From Phoronis australis (lineage: Eukaryota > Phoronida > Phoronidae): 64,000 bases of DNA. Positions within the stretch are counted from its first letter, which is position 1. Every line of letters starts with the position of its first letter. Shown here piece by piece: positions 1-13,366 of this stretch. The notes under the pieces were generated by a model that ran no database searches, was not told the DNA's origin, and worked only from the letters and a program-made list of their open reading frames with translations. The DNA is taken from the NCBI GenBank assembly GCA_002633005.1, contig NMRA01000083.1:136896-200895 (forward strand), in the 5' to 3' direction. Position numbers and translations under genes: made by a program.

Positions 1-261
1 GGACTTTTAATGTTGGTGTACTCTTTATTGTAAGTGCACTAGGCTGCATTTTCTAAGGTCATGCTGGATGAAACTCATCAAAGGATCTTGTTGTGCAATG
101 TTGTAAAATGTTCCTTTATTGTTACGGCATTAACCTGCTACACTGTTTGCATTTAATGATTCAAAAGTCTTTGTCTGTGAAGAAAGCCTTCAAATTATCG
201 TGTTCTACTGTGCTATGCAATGTTCACTAGTTGTTATAGTTTGTGCGTTATTTCTGTTTAG

Positions 262-348
262 GTGAGGTCCTGGCTCGGGTTGATAGCCATCAAATGAACA
301 ACGCGTACGGTGCTGTTTCCCCATGTGGCAGATTTATAGCTTCATCAG
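262..348 (+). CDS. TBL2: TBL2 exon (first one visible)
   Basis: The acceptor is tttctgtttag before 262 and the donor is GTAAAT at 349. The exon encodes GEVLARVDSHQMNNAYGAV and continues SPCGRFIASSG, matching the human stretch after the GQVLSTINTNQMNN strand. It begins with two bases of a split glycine codon and ends in phase 1. Confidence 0.9.
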
Positions 349-3300
349 GTAAATAATTACACTCTCATCAACACAAAATTGGAGTTATTGTTATAAAAAA
401 CTAAATTCGTTTTTGGCCATTACATCAGCTCTATCTCCTAGCAGAACTGAAAAGTCGTTTTGGATAGAAGAGGTGGTAATTGTTCACAAACTTCACGTAG
501 TCGAAATTTAAAAAGATTTTCATTGTGGAAGCAAAAAACGTATTGAGTGTCGCAGTAATAACATTCAAATCACTAACGAAGAAATAAAAAATCTTAATTG
601 GCTGTATTTACCGCATTCGGCCTGATAACCACCCATCGCCCCATGCCTTTTCAGACTTCGCTAAAATAAGCACCCAGCCCATGAACGTTTACGTGTGAAA
701 AATGCCTTACCTACAGTCCTAAAATTCTACTGTAATGGTTTCAATTTATCAATAATATCCGACAGTCCTGAAAAAATCATTGAGTGCGGAATTTGTAGAC
801 CACGAGCCTTGCCGCTATGTCGGTATTTACCCATGACTGTACACTTGAAACTTTTGCCATGCCCATATCGAACACAAAAGTTTTGCTGATCTTGCGATGA
901 ATGTGTTCCACTATGGTCTGCCTTTTCAGAACAGACGTAGTGTACTTGTCAACGGGATTGTATTGTAGATATTTCCCGACCTCATCAGGAATCCAAGTTT
1001 CTTTGTACACATGTAAACCGAGAATTAAAGAATAATAAAAACCGTGGCCAGTGTTAAAAGCACGTGGTCAGGAAGCGCGCGCTACGTGCATGTACCTGTC
1101 ATCAAAGACATTAGTAAGGAACTATCCATTTATGAAACAAGTAGCATAATATCGGCAAAAAATGAATATTGGCACTAATTTCTGACAATTGCTAATATTA
1201 TAAAGAATGTTTGCATTATTTTTAAGAGGGATTGTTTGATTAATCGTAATTGGTGATTTTAAAGCCAAATATCCGATTAAATGACCACTGATAGTGAATG
1301 CTTACTCACCCTTACACAGAAAAATAACTGTTAGATAGTCACGTAGGCATCCAGCCACACGGCAACTAATATGAGCCTTACCGAGACAAATAATGTCGAA
1401 CGTTTTTAGCACATGAGACCGGCAGTTGTGCTGAGTGAAACACGTTCTGCTTTAGGTGTACTGCTTGTGCTAATTTCTTAAGATACAATGCACATCTAGC
1501 TCGTTATATTGCGTTTACTCTGGCAAATGAACTCTGGTGACACACACGAGCTCCCTTACTCACACACGCAGACGAACTTCAAAACAAACATCACTGACAA
1601 CAATATGTGTGTTAGGCTAGATATTTTTCTTGTGTTGCCAATCATAGATGGCACGATGTAGCACAGATTTGTACTTAACCTGCCGTTAATCCCGAATCCA
1701 CGGAAACTTAAAAATCTTAGGGACACTATTTGGAAACCTTAAGGAGGATTTCAGGTAATTTGCTCGAGTCAAAACTGTATTTTTATTCAAGCATTCAAGT
1801 CACCATATCGACGATTGCAAGGCAGTCAGTCGGCAAGTTTTCGCCCTGGGATTTCAGCACAATTTTCTGTAAAATGATCATAATTTAACAGCAAAGTTTG
1901 ATAGCAATGCACCATAATTTTGTAGAACGTCTGTCATAGGTTACAGATACGTAACAGAGCGTAAATATGATGAATCTTAGCTTCCAATTTCACCCGTTTC
2001 GGACACCGGGTTTCAATCGCCTTGGGTTACAATAAGCTCCCCTCCCTGAAATAAATTTTTCTAAGCGCCCTCTGGGCGATTATTAGGGCGATTATGGTAA
2101 CTTGTTTATCTTTCAGTGTGAATAGGGAGTCTGTTGTCTGCCATCTGGTGCTCCAAAACTTTGACCAGAAACAGATGACTTTTTATTTGGAATTTATGGT
2201 CAATATCTACTAAGTTCTTTGATTGATCTTTGTGTCAAATTTGAATGTGTGTTCCTATTCACTGAGCAGTGCATATCTGTCATTGATTTATAGACAGTAG
2301 TCAATTACAGAGGTCTCGTATTTTGAGAACCACTTTGATGCCTATTATTCAGTGGAGAAAACTGGTTCTCCAAATGTGGGATTCCTGTAAGTGACTATTA
2401 CCAACTTTTGGTCAGATCCAACTATTTGTCACCCCATAGTGTCCCATTTTGTGTTCTTGCCTCTATATTCACCAAGTTCTTCGGTGGTTCTTTATGAAAT
2501 CTGTCATATGTATTAATATTATAAGGATAGTACAGCTCGTGTTGATTTTTTGATGGAGCTGACTTCTTTGGGGCCTACTAGTGTCAAATTGTAATTGCAT
2601 CTGACTTAATATTGACCTATCTCTTTGTTAGATCTTCGTGAACTCTCCAATTGTCTGCCTATGGCTTTGATGGTGGCAAAAACTTTTGATGTTTAAGATT
2701 CATTCCACTGTTTCCCATTTAACCAGGCAGCATGATTCTTTTAACACGCAATTGTCTTTGATTGTTTGGTCAACTTCAGTTGCTGGGTAGTCTTGCATTC
2801 TCGGATTGTTATAGACTGCTTCTCTGAAACCATAATATTTGAGCCATGGTGGCGATGAATAAAACAAGACACAATGAATGTTACAATTCGACATGGCAAA
2901 ATATTCCTTAGCTGGTCTTTGGAGCACTTTTTCCATCAAAGGAACAGAGCATTATAAATGGTGGCATATAAAAGGTGTGGTACAAGAGAGTTACAAGTTG
3001 TGTATTTGTGATTAAACTGCCTTCAGCAGAAGAAGTTTTTTAAATATTAGCACACCCCCAGAAATCGCTTTCACGTTGTGTCCAGATTATCATTCACTCC
3101 ATTGCATACATTCACTAGTAAGACCGAGCTCAGAGAAGTAGGAGGCACCTTTGTGCACTGCTCACTTGTCAGCCAGTAAAGCCAGGATTTGCACATGGGT
3201 CTCCCAGACAGTAGTGCGGAGCTCAAACCATTGAGCCGCAATGTCTCCTCAAGTGTTGTGACAGTACTTTCTTGTACAGTTTGATGACGTGTGATTTTTT

Positions 3301-6300
3301 AGGATTCACCCCTGACGTGAAGGTGTGGGAAGTGATATTCACGAAGACAGGAGACTTCTCCGAGGTGAAGCGAGCATTTGACCTGAAGGGCCATTCGGCA
3401 GGCGTCTACCATTTTGACTTCTCTAATGACACCAGCAAGTATGTCGAGTCACTGATATGGGAAGTACAATGTGAAACTTACATTAGCAAGTGTTGTAAAA
3501 TGACCTCCGTTTCTGAAATGCAACTTCAATAATTTTTATACTGGTTTGCCCTACAGTATGTATTATGATATACTTCTGTCATCAAAAGACCTCATGTGTA
3601 GTATGTAATACATGTGATGCAGCTAATTCATACTAGCCAATACAGAGCTGAAGTGTCATCTAAGGGCCTTTCACCACTTGGTGAAATGGATATAAACCGA
3701 AAGAATGGGAGGAAAATTTTTGTTCAGTGTGTTAGTACCAACAAAGTCAAATTCCCTTGACACGTTTAGAAAACCGCAAACAATCTGACTGGTTATATTT
3801 CACCTCTTTTTATCTTACTCCAACAACAACGAATCAAATCGCCTGCCATCTTTTGGCCTTAGTTTTTGACCTAATGACGTCATGTAGTGACCAGTGTGCC
3901 AGCCAATGAGTCCAGTGAATGCTTCAGTTCATGAGTTCACCGGTAGGTTAAAAAATACAAATGGCAGAGTAACAAGCAAATAGTAAAAAGTCAAATCTTT
4001 GAGTAAATACATTCTTTCGAAGGGCTTGATTTTCGTGGATTTATATTCGTCGTATTATTTCTGGTGATAAATTTGTTCACGCCATCTCAGTTTCGATGTG
4101 TGCAGGTTAATATCTGATGTGCAATTCGAGTATGATGTGTATGGCATTTAATTCTACCCTTTCACTGCATGGACTTCCAACCATTTTACTATATAAGGGA
4201 TGGTTAGTTACCAACTAAGTATTGTTTAGTTTATGTTAGTTTATGTAAATTACACTTTATATTTCTGATGATAAATGTTTACTCAAGAAGAAATTAATCA
4301 CTGGTAGGTCTACCAAGGAAACATCGTTCTGGGCCAAGTATCATCTTCTAATGGATGAGTGCCACGAGTTCAGTAGTGATGTCGGAATGGACAGATGAGA
4401 GAAATTAAGATTCTAAGCTTGGCAGATGTAAAAATATATACTTGACCTGTCTTCAAAGTTAGATAAAGTTTAACAAACCTTTGAGACTTGATGAGTGGGT
4501 GTGGTTTTTTAGTTCTTCATTTGGTGTGAATGAGGGGGAGTCATTGACAGCCAATCGCGAGGTGATGGTGGTTGACTTTCCTTGATGTGGCGTTTAAATC
4601 ATGGCTTACATGGGTTTCTGTTGGTTTCGAAAAAAGTTTGAAACATTGACTAAAATTAATGCAGCGGGCAATTTTTTCCTTAAGTAATGATACTCATGTT
4701 CCAAAATGAGTGTGGGCACAGGTCAGAACCGACAATGTTTTTGGCCTCATCACAGAAGCAACTTTTGCTATTACTTTTAGAATGGCCACAGTGTCCAAGG
4801 ATGGGACTTGGAAACTCTGGAAGACTGATGGTAAGGAAACCAGTGTGTCAGATTTACATGTAACTGTATATATTACTGACTTCGGTTTTCATGGAGCAAT
4901 TAATTTTACTAAGTCTAGTTATTGCGGAACACCTAATGTCAGCGAAGTTGGATTATCACGGAACACTTATTATTGGCCAAGTCAAATTATTGTGGAACAC
5001 TTAATATTGTGAAACTCTGGTGATTGGTTCACTTGTGGTCCTTCCTGATTACTTACACGACTACAGTTACCAGATTTGCATTGTTGTGGTTGCCAGTGAC
5101 AACCTCTGATGTGGTAAATTATTTTTTTCAGTGGAATATCAGAAGAATCAGGACCCTTACCTACTGTTGACTGGTCAGTTTGAGCACTCAGGTCCTGGTC
5201 TTATAGCCCTGTGTCCATTTGGCCGGACCGTCGCAGTATCTCAGGGGTCTGACATCTATGTGTTTTCTGCGGTCACCGGGCAACAAGATGTAACTATAGA
5301 AGAAGCGCACACTGGTAATGTCTCAGATTATTTTTAATTACAAGTTCTAGCCATTACTTTAGTTATTGTCATGTTCTTCAATTTGAAGTGCTGTAGTACT
5401 ATGTTATGTGTACAGCGCTGTATAAATGCTGGCATTGAAGTCACCAGATGTCACCAGTGTGGCTATGGTCCTACCAGACAGTAGAAGTGCATGCATTCAG
5501 GTAGTCTTGTGTAATTGTCACCCCACAGATGGCCACGTGCTGATGAATTGCTTTCTGCTCTCGACCTATTCAGGTGTTAAAAAAAGAAAAGCCTTTTATC
5601 CATTAGGCGATACATCCGATTTCTCAACCTGCAACTATGAAATTAAGCAGTGCTTCTTACCAGTTGAGATTACAGTAGGCACTTAGTACAATGCCTTGAC
5701 TTTTATGACTGGCTTCATTTGTTTTGAAATTGGGGAAAGGGATGGGTGTCAGTGGTAACTACTGCTGTTCATGGCAACACTATTTACAACCTATTTTAGA
5801 CACTGCGGATTATTAAAACTAAAGCCGTCATTGGAAATTGAATTTTTTCACTGTTTGAACTGTAAAAATTGGTTAACTGCAACAGGACAAATAAGGGGCA
5901 TTGCAGTTGCTGTTCCTTTTCTGATGTGTAGCGACCAATTGTGTAAGCTTCCTGTCAGAGGTACACAATGTTGTGACTTGACTTGGGCACACCACTGCAT
6001 AATAGAGCGCTTATCTGAGAGATTTTTAATGCCCTCAAAGAATTCAGTTGTAAAACTTGAACTGGGGACCACGTCATGTATTAGCACCACCTGGTGAATA
6101 TAAAGTCTCAGGGTAACACAGCTGTGGTACAATAAATAACAATTCAGTTACAATTAAAGAATGTATATGCACAACAATGACAAGTTATTAAGTAATAACT
6201 AAACAATAGCACATATATGGTTTCACTCGTAGATGACAAATAGTTATGCTTTTTCCGCCCATTTTTCTAGCTCCAATCAATGCCCTTGCGTTTGATGTGA

Positions 6301-7312
6301 GCAGTAAGTACTTGGTATCTACTGGAGATCGGCATATCCATGCGTTCCACAACATCACCGGCTACAGGGCGACAATAGAAGAGCTGGAGTTGAGTAAGAA
6401 AACGGCCAAGAACCCAGCACATAGACAGAGGCTACAGCAGCAGATGGACGCTGCGAGGTGAGTCCATGACTGGGTTATGGTATTCCATCTCAAACTCAAG
6501 CTTACGATGTTTCTATTCTAAATCGTTTCCACTTTTGCAGACTCACTTTACTGATGGAGTTAAATGCAATGTTCTCATTCCGTTCAGTCAAAAATTCAAT
6601 TTTACATCTTGTGAACACTCTTCAAGCATTTGATCTACCGTCTCATTGTCCATCTCCTAATCGGACAACAAATGTGCTTTCTTACCATGAGAAAGCTATT
6701 TGTGTTTGGGATCTGTTTGCTCAAGGTGATCACATTTATTTGTTTTGCCTGAATATTAGCATTTTATCCAATTTCCTGGATACTAGCGAGATGACCGGGT
6801 CTGACTTCCAATCAGACTCCTACCTGTCTTTTCCTAAAATTCCGCGTGGAAACACAGGAAAATGTGTTGGAATCTGACACCAAGTCTATTTTACTTGGAT
6901 TAGTATGGTGCAGTGTAACGTGATGTTGATCGACATGGAATTCGGAACTCAAACAATGGCATTTGCATTTTAATTCCAAGAACTCGGTCTAACGTAATCT
7001 AACTAACATCGTGTGTTGGTTGTATTAGTAGCATGTGCCAACTTGTCAGGCTCTAAGAATAGATTACCGTGTCATTTTGAAAAGGAAAAATGTAATTGAT
7101 GTAGTTAATCGCTAATACTTCATGTGGCGATGAATAACGTCCTGCATAATCATGACTGTTGATTTCACCACTATTTACTCAATACACAGTTGCCTCCAGT
7201 TTGCAAGAATGCAGCACTGTGTAAACTTTACGAATCAATTGGTTGCTTGTTATTAATTCGATCATTTTATTTCAGGGAATCCTTGAAGAACATTCTGGGC
7301 GAGGAGTCATGA
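262..7312 (+). CDS. TBL2: TBL2 (transducin beta-like 2), 3' half: six exons
   Basis: Joining 262-348, 3303-3438, 4781-4830, 5132-5314, 6271-6457 and 7276-7312 keeps one frame through every GT/AG junction and gives about 225 C-terminal residues plus a stop. They line up along the whole C-terminal half of vertebrate TBL2, a WD40 protein of the ER membrane linked to PERK signalling in vertebrates. Hallmarks are QMNNAYGAVSPCGRFIASSG, GFTPDVKVWEV, KGHSAGVYHFDFSND, TVSKDGTWKLW, KNQDPYLL and the closing basic/glutamine-rich helix HRQRLQQQMDAAR. These supply the last WD repeats of the propeller; the N-terminal membrane segment and first repeats lie left of the window. The gene converges on rabaptin. 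The assignment is from sequence recognition, with no search run. Confidence 0.93.
349..3302 (+). other. TBL2 intron of about 3 kb
   Basis: No coding signal was found. The intron holds one palindromic MITE copy (2295-2402) and a tRNA-like segment near 3171-3246 on the - strand. The short open frames here have no recognisable similarity. Confidence 0.7.
3303..3438 (+). CDS. TBL2: TBL2 exon, WD repeat
   Basis: The acceptor is gatttttttag and the donor GTATGT at 3439. The exon encodes GFTPDVKVWEVIFTKTGDF, then a GHSAGV...FSND strand. It ends in phase 2 (AA), and the next exon supplies the third base of a lysine codon. Confidence 0.93.
4781..4830 (+). CDS. TBL2: TBL2 50-bp exon
   Basis: A very small exon after ttacttttag with donor GTAAGG at 4831. 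It encodes MATVSKDGTWKLWKTD, almost identical to human MASVSKDGTWKLWDTD, the final strand of a WD repeat. Confidence 0.93.
5132..5314 (+). CDS. TBL2: TBL2 exon, WD repeat
   Basis: It follows a polypyrimidine tract ending tttttttcag, with donor GTAATG at 5315. The encoded protein starts VEYQKNQDPYLLLTGQFEH, and a WD strand ends GSDIYVFSAVTGQ. Phase 1 at both ends. Confidence 0.93.
6271..6457 (+). CDS. TBL2: TBL2 exon, last WD repeat and basic helix
   Basis: The acceptor is atttttctag and the donor GTGAGT at 6458. The exon encodes APINALAFDVSSKYLVSTGD and then a helix rich in K, R and Q (HRQRLQQQMDAAR) that matches human TRQRLQQQLTQAQ. Confidence 0.93.
7276..7312 (+). CDS. TBL2: TBL2 terminal exon
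   Basis: After acceptor ttatttcag the exon encodes RESLKNILGEES followed by TGA at 7310-7312. Human TBL2 ends with a similar ETLKSLGALKK tail. Confidence 0.9.
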
Positions 7313-7358
7313 CAGTGCAAATTATTTTGCCAGTTTGCACGATTCAGAAGCGTTTCTT

Positions 7359-7364
7359 AATAAA
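7359..7364 (+). terminator. AATAAA polyadenylation signal of TBL2
   Basis: A canonical AATAAA lies 47 bases after the TBL2 stop, with no competing signal before it. It implies a very short 3' UTR. Cleavage was not demonstrated. Confidence 0.6.
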
Positions 7365-8099
7365 TGTTGCCCATTGTTGAATGATTTAAATATACAAGTC
7401 TGCAATGTTGTCCACCATCTCAAATATTTAGTCTTGTAGAGTAAACAAGCTATTTCACACGCATATCCCGTGGAAGTAGATGATAGAATAAGGCCTGTTA
7501 AAACCAATATTTTTCGAAAGATATCGACTGGATTGTCAAATGGTTGCAACTGTGCCCTTCCCGACAAATTCAAAGTTGTCACAAACTTGTTTTTTCTTCC
7601 TGAGAATCAACTCTGCTCCATTTTGGAACACATAAAATCCCCGTGTTGATGGTAAAAATCCAGTACATAGCAAGGTCGGCCATGTCCACCCCACCATCAG
7701 TGATTACACTGTAAGCCATTGATGCAAGAAGTCTTCAAATTATCATTACGATGACAGCATCGGTTGACCAGCAAACTGGAGGTCCAAGGTATAAAAGCTA
7801 ACTTTATGATTTAATATTCATGAGTTTTTGCATCCTGCAGCATTCGTATGCAGATGGCGTTGGTGCATTATGAAGTGCTGTTTTCGTCATTTGCTTTTAA
7901 TTTTAAGAGAAATCACCATTTTATCGTTGGGTTTCCATAGAGCGCAATGCTGTATCTGGTTCTCTACTGCGGGACTGCACACATGCTGCGCATTCTCAAC
8001 TCGAAACTGTGGACTCGTGTATGTTCTTCAGTTGATCTTTTATTTTTATGCGCCCACATAATTATTTATATGTGGACGCATTATGTAGTCATTTCCATC

Positions 8100-8590
8100 C
8101 GTCTGGCGTCCGCTGCTCTGTCTCCAAAACCCTTTGATGTATGTTTATGAAGTTGTGCACATGTGTTCCTTTCATGAATAGTACGTCATGAGCGAACTTT
8201 CGGACGGGTCCGACTACCAGTGTGCCCCCTAGTGGCAATTTTAATTTTTTACGCTTACCTCTATCTTCGAAGGTCCTAAATATATTTTCATAAAATTTGG
8301 CATATAGGTATCTATTAGTGGGATGACGCTATCCTCTCGTTTTCGGATGAATTCGACACAGTTTGCGCCATCTAGCGGCCATTTTTACTGTTTTCGAGCC
8401 TGTTTTTAGCATCCACCCCTCTATCAACCAAACTGCTCTAGGGATGATGGTGAAAATTGGCATGTGTGTTCTTACTATGAAGAGGGTGGCTCATAATGAT
8501 TTTCCAATGACTTGTACTACTGTGGCGCCTCCTAGTGGTAGTTTTTTGTGCCCATGGCTGTATGTCCTAAACCGTTTGCAGCATCTTTAT
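8100..8590 (+). repeat. Degenerate tandem repeat, about 150-bp unit, three units
   Basis: Three diverged units share a core of the form gcgccNcctagtgg followed by a T-rich run (about 8221, 8365 and 8521; spacing 144 and 156). Before the second and third cores there is also a shared aaaattggcatgtg-like stretch. An open frame spans part of it but has no known motif. It may be part of an unnamed transposable element. Confidence 0.55.
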
Positions 8591-8612
8591 TTACTTTTTC
8601 AAGTGTATTTAA

Positions 8613-9039
8613 ATGATGTTGAGGTGCACATTCTCAGCAACCACTGTTGTGCTGCAATGGATTTCCTCCCACTGCGGCATCAGCGGCAACGTGGAAGCAG
8701 ACAGACTCTCCAAGGCAGGAAGCAAACTGGAGCAGACGTCGCACCCATCATCATATGGAGAAGTAAAAAACCCTCTTACGAAGTCACCGGTAGTTACAAG
8801 TCACTATCTTCAGGCTAAGAACCAGCTACTGCCAGCTGCTCTTCCACATGCGTCTGCCCTGTGGCACTGGCCCCCAAACACCTGACCATTTAGGCCTACT
8901 GCAGAGCTGCCCTACGTTCGATTCCCTAAGGTGCCAGACATGGCTCAGTCCGGTGGAACTCAAGGTAAAACTGTGGGGCCCGACGGCATCATTGCGGCGA
9001 ACTGCAGACTTCGCCCAAAAGACCAGACTGACTATCTAA
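8613..9039 (+). pseudogene. Retrotransposon remnant: RNase H domain and 3' end of pol
   Basis: The first frame (8613-8885) contains VVLQWISSHCGISGNVEADR, the signature of the retroelement RNase H domain (W-x-x-S/P-H-C/G-G-x-x-GN-x-x-AD). The reading then passes to another frame (8848-9039), which encodes a Cys/His-containing tail CGTGPQTPDHLG...LLQSCPTFDSLR and ends FAQKTRLTI-stop. That tail is typical of jockey-like non-LTR elements of marine invertebrates, as far as I can recall. The frame change, the missing reverse transcriptase and the lack of a long ORF make it a dead fragment. It is not part of either neighbouring gene. Confidence 0.7.
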
Positions 9040-12000
9040 CCTACATGGCCAGGAACGTTGAAGTGACAATCAGTTTTAGCGGAACTGGGACCTTGCCATA
9101 CAGTAAAGTACCCCTATTCTCATGCACTTTACTGAAGGAGATACAATTATTTCCTTTGGCTCACGTGCGGAACTCGTGTCAGCATTTACTGATCACTGAG
9201 ACAGCACTTGTCGAATGCATTTCATTGCCGGGGAGAACCAGCAAGGCGGTACTTGACAGGAATTTCAAGTCCGTGGCCTACCTTTCTGTGATTCACCGTG
9301 AGTGCCGTGACAGTACACGAAACAGCACCACCCTGAGCAATGAAATAAGAAAAGACACGGGCACACTGACATTACGATTTTGGACGCATTGTGTTGAGTA
9401 CAAGCAGACACGAGTCAAAAATATTCCAGCGTGTATGGTCAATTGACTAGAGAATCTGTCGATGGGTGCTAGTTTCAAGGAGAATATGCCTACAACCTGT
9501 TCACACCACGACGTGATCACTGCTCAGGTCCACTTGTTTCCTGCAAACTCGGACCTGTTTCTTGAAACAGGTACTTAAAGTATGACTTCATATTCAGGCT
9601 TGCCAAGTCAGAAGTCAGCTTTCAAACAAACCTCCAATGAATGTTTTTGTCTTTTGTGTTTCAGAATGTATATATTCACTTTTGTTCATTTTGCTTATTC
9701 AGGAATAAGCTAGTAAGAACTGTAATTTTTAGATGTCAGTTCCCAAGATGACTGTCTCGAGGCTTCAGTCCAGATGTCGTGAGAAAGAGGCTCATTTGAA
9801 TACAGATGTTTTGCCTGTAGCTATAAATATAGATGTCAAGAACTTGTCTTCATAATGTCAGTATGGAGGGAAAATATTTGGGCTTACAGTGTAATATTGC
9901 TATCTTGGTGTGCGACAGAACTTAATCTTCTCCTATAGCCAACAATGTTACTTCGACAGGACTTCAGCTACCATCAGATCTCTGGTTTCAAGTGTCATCC
10001 AAATGTCTTGTACGTTGAGCCTCTATAAAATGAGGTTACTTGGTATGGGTTCAGGTCATTTTTCGCGGCACCACCTTTGACGTTTTTAAAAATGAGATGC
10101 CGCAGCCATGGCCAGTAATATCGCACGATGGATAGCCCTGTGAGCATTTCGTAACTCGCCAAGACTGGGTTAAAGGTACACTCAGCGACTTTTTCCCATG
10201 ACTTCTTAAGTTTACATGTTCATAGTACATAGACTAGGATTAAAAGCACATTTAATAACTCACTTCATTTGATTGAGTTGGTTGTCTGAGATTATCACAG
10301 GATGATTCTGGAGTCTTTATTTAGAGAACATGGTGCTAGTCAGGCTGTCTACATTCAGAAAATATTCACATTTCCGTACTAACTAATTTCTAATCTTGAT
10401 ATTTAGATGAATGCACAGACATGTCCATTAGGTAGTGCATAACTCACAGTGGTCATTGCCTAAACTCACAGCTGTTTACCTGCAGAAAGTAAACCATGCA
10501 ACGGATAAATTGAAATTATGCAACAATTTTGCAAAGTTCGCAGTGAATTAACGAGTTGTATGGATGTCATTTAGCAATGTCGTCACAGTTGTAAACAGAA
10601 ATTTTCTACTACGTTGCTACAGAGAAAAACTTCATCAATGAAAGGTCAAAGGTTAGTTCAGGGGCCCCAGGTTCAGTAATTCACTGTCCAAGGCATAGAT
10701 GATACATAACTTGTGTCTTCTGAACACTGGGTTCAGCGGATTAATTGCTACAACTACTTTGGGATTATTCCCCACTGTCATTTCAAACAACAGTGCCATT
10801 ATACTTGATTATCATTGGGTTCAAAATATTTTTTCACACCACAACATGGTCTATTTACGAGACGTGTTAAACGTGGAGATTGTGCACTTTAACATGAAAC
10901 TGAGTTGCATGGCATAACTTAGACATAAATATATTCATTATAAAGGAATTAAAAACCCATAACAGTATACATATCACATTTAATGCTCACAATACAACAG
11001 ACCTCAACATCACATGAAATAGTACATGGATCCAGTTGCGTTACAGGTCACACATTCTATGCTTATGAAGCAAAAGTTGACTAGATTACTACCAGTATTT
11101 TTAATGGGCAACTTTGTTGCACAGCACACAAGCAGATCTAGGATGTCACAAGGGGACGCCCAACCTCAGTTTATTAAGGATAATGTTTGTAGGTTCTTCC
11201 AAACAGGCGACATGTCCGGATGATGGGCTGGGCTCCCTTAACTACCCTAGGCACCTTATTCAGGAAGTGCAAAGGTAAATCAAAAGTAACAGTGTGTGAA
11301 AGAGAAATACAATTTTACATATAACTTGCAGTGTTTTCAGTTTCACAAGTTGTGAACCACACTTCAAGAAAACGGTTAATCTCTATGGCACAATCACTGC
11401 ACTAATTCAATTTCTATTTGCCGAGTCTTTAAGTGGATCCAAGGTACATTCCATGAGGCGAGTTCACGACTTTGATGAAATGATGCACGGTCAACCTAGT
11501 CAAAGTAACATCAAAGTTTTGCAAGCAAGCTCCTGACCTGCTTTACAAGCCAACAGGCTGCCGCTGAAGTGATAGAAATGCAAGGCCATAACGGATTACC
11601 GTGAGAAATCTTGCTAGTTCCGCTCATAAGTGTTGCGACTGACTTGCCAACACGTAACGCACCTCTGAATGGTGGATACAATTTTTTAAATCGCAATTTC
11701 CACGACAACCTGCATACCCTCCAGTAAATTTGTTGGCAAAACTGCGGAGTAGTGAATCTTAGCAACTTAGTAGACACAACATTAGCACAATAACACCCGC
11801 TTGATGCAGTTGATTTCACATCAACTGACAGAAGACGGAACAAATGTCCCTACTTTTATTGCTCACTAGGGACAAGCTCAGACCTTGAGCAAAATATTTA
11901 ATTTTTACAGACCAAATTGAAGAATTTTTATCATAACTGTGGACATTCACAACACAGAAATCATGAACATGAAAACGGGACAATTTTTGGCAATTTTTTG

Positions 12001-13198
12001 TTTTAATTGGTGAGATTTTGCAGTGCTACATTCGCACGTGTTACATGAACCTTACAGCAGCCATTGATTGAAGAATGTAGAATTGCGCGTGCTTTCAGCT
12101 ATATTCCAACTTTATACTAATAAATACAACTACCATTAAACTGACCCATCTTGCTCAGTGGCATTTCCGCCACAGCACTGCCTACTGTAGTCTCATCACT
12201 AAAGAGGCATTCAGTTTGGTTAGTACCAGCAACCAGCAACAATAGAAACTCATACCTGCAATTAGACCTTACTATTCCCATACAACTAATGAACTGATCA
12301 ATAAATAAATTGTAATATTGAACTATACAATCTAAAGTAAAAATACTTTCTTTTGCATATTGAAAATACCAATCATTGCACTTATCCAAATGTGCGCCGG
12401 TGTTCCTAAAAATTTGGTGTTGTGCCTGTGAGATATTAAAACATCGGTGAGTGCGCACGATGTCTAACATGGGCTAGAAAAGAATTTTTAAGAAATTGGT
12501 GACGGGCGTTAAGCTGTACAAGCAATTTGAGTAAAGCCCAGACTGCAGCCTGGATATTTCACACGCAAGAGTAGAAATATTCCATGAACATAAACAACAC
12601 AATGTTCACTAGTCACAGATAATAATTGCATGAGTTTTGGCAAATGAAATTCTACGAAGAAGGGCATTAACAAGGACATGAGTGAAACTCACATAATGCA
12701 AAAATTGAAGGTGGATTATAACCAAGCATAGATATTTCTTAAAAAGTGAAAATTTTGAAAATCAGGGAGTGGGTGTTTAACTGAACACGGGCGTTAACTC
12801 AGGACAGTATGGTACATTTCTTAAACATTTGGTGTCGCGTCTGACTTTTAAATAAATGAGAAGATTGAAAGTCATCAATTACATTTGAGCACTAGAAATT
12901 AATCTGTAAGTTAAAAGTTCTTCCTTTAAAAATGAAAATGTTACCATTCCCAGACAAGTTTCAATGTTCGAAGGTGAGTCAAATTAAGGAGACTTTTCTA
13001 CATTAATTCAGATGGCCATCCTACAAGAATATCCCTTTACTGTAAATATATAAGAGAAAGCTGCACAGATTCCTTCATGTCATGCGTAGATCCAGCATCC
13101 CACTCCTTGTGACTTGAGGGCAAGGCATGCCACCCATGACCCCCTCACACAGCACGTGCACCACGAGTGTTAACTCTTTAGTGACTAGGTAACACGGG

Positions 13199-13366
13199 TC
13201 AATCTGGTGTAGCAGGAGGTTCCTTACTGAAGTACGGCGTAGCATCCTTCACCAGTATCGTATGACAGACGTCGCACACTTTAGACTGGCGCATGTTTGG
13301 ACCACCGTACACGACTTTGGATGTACACTCGGCGCAGAAGATCTTGCCACAGTGGCGACAATGATG
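13199..13366 (-). CDS. RABEP1: Rabaptin terminal exon: second half of FYVE finger
   Basis: After acceptor ctag the exon begins HHCRHCGKIFCAECTSK, giving zinc ligands three to six, then VCDVC (ligands seven and eight), and ends KEPPATPD with TGA at 13201-13199. With RRK from the preceding exon it completes the RRKHHCRHCG phosphoinositide motif. The usual RVC motif reads KVC. Exon of 168 nt, phase 0. Confidence 0.93.
   Translation of the reverse strand, partial: HHCRHCGKIFCAECTSKVVYGGPNMRQSKVCDVCHTILVKDATPYFSKEPPATPD

Larger units (their letters stand above)
7365..13198. other. Intergenic region between convergent TBL2 and rabaptin
   Basis: Apart from the retroelement remnant and tandem repeats near 8.1-9.0 kb, I find no supported gene. 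The 171-aa open frame at 8931-9446 and the 117-aa frame at 12117-12470 (-) show no family motifs. The rabaptin 3' UTR must run into this region from 13198 downward. Reverse-strand AATAAA signals occur at about 11855 and 11172, but none is clearly tied to the gene. Confidence 0.6.

Noticed and set aside
8931-9446. 171-aa frame on the + strand
   Set aside because: It overlaps the retroelement tail in another frame and shows no motif.
12117-12470. 117-aa - strand frame near the rabaptin 3' end
   Set aside because: Downstream of the FYVE stop; no motif and no splice signals that would link it to the gene.
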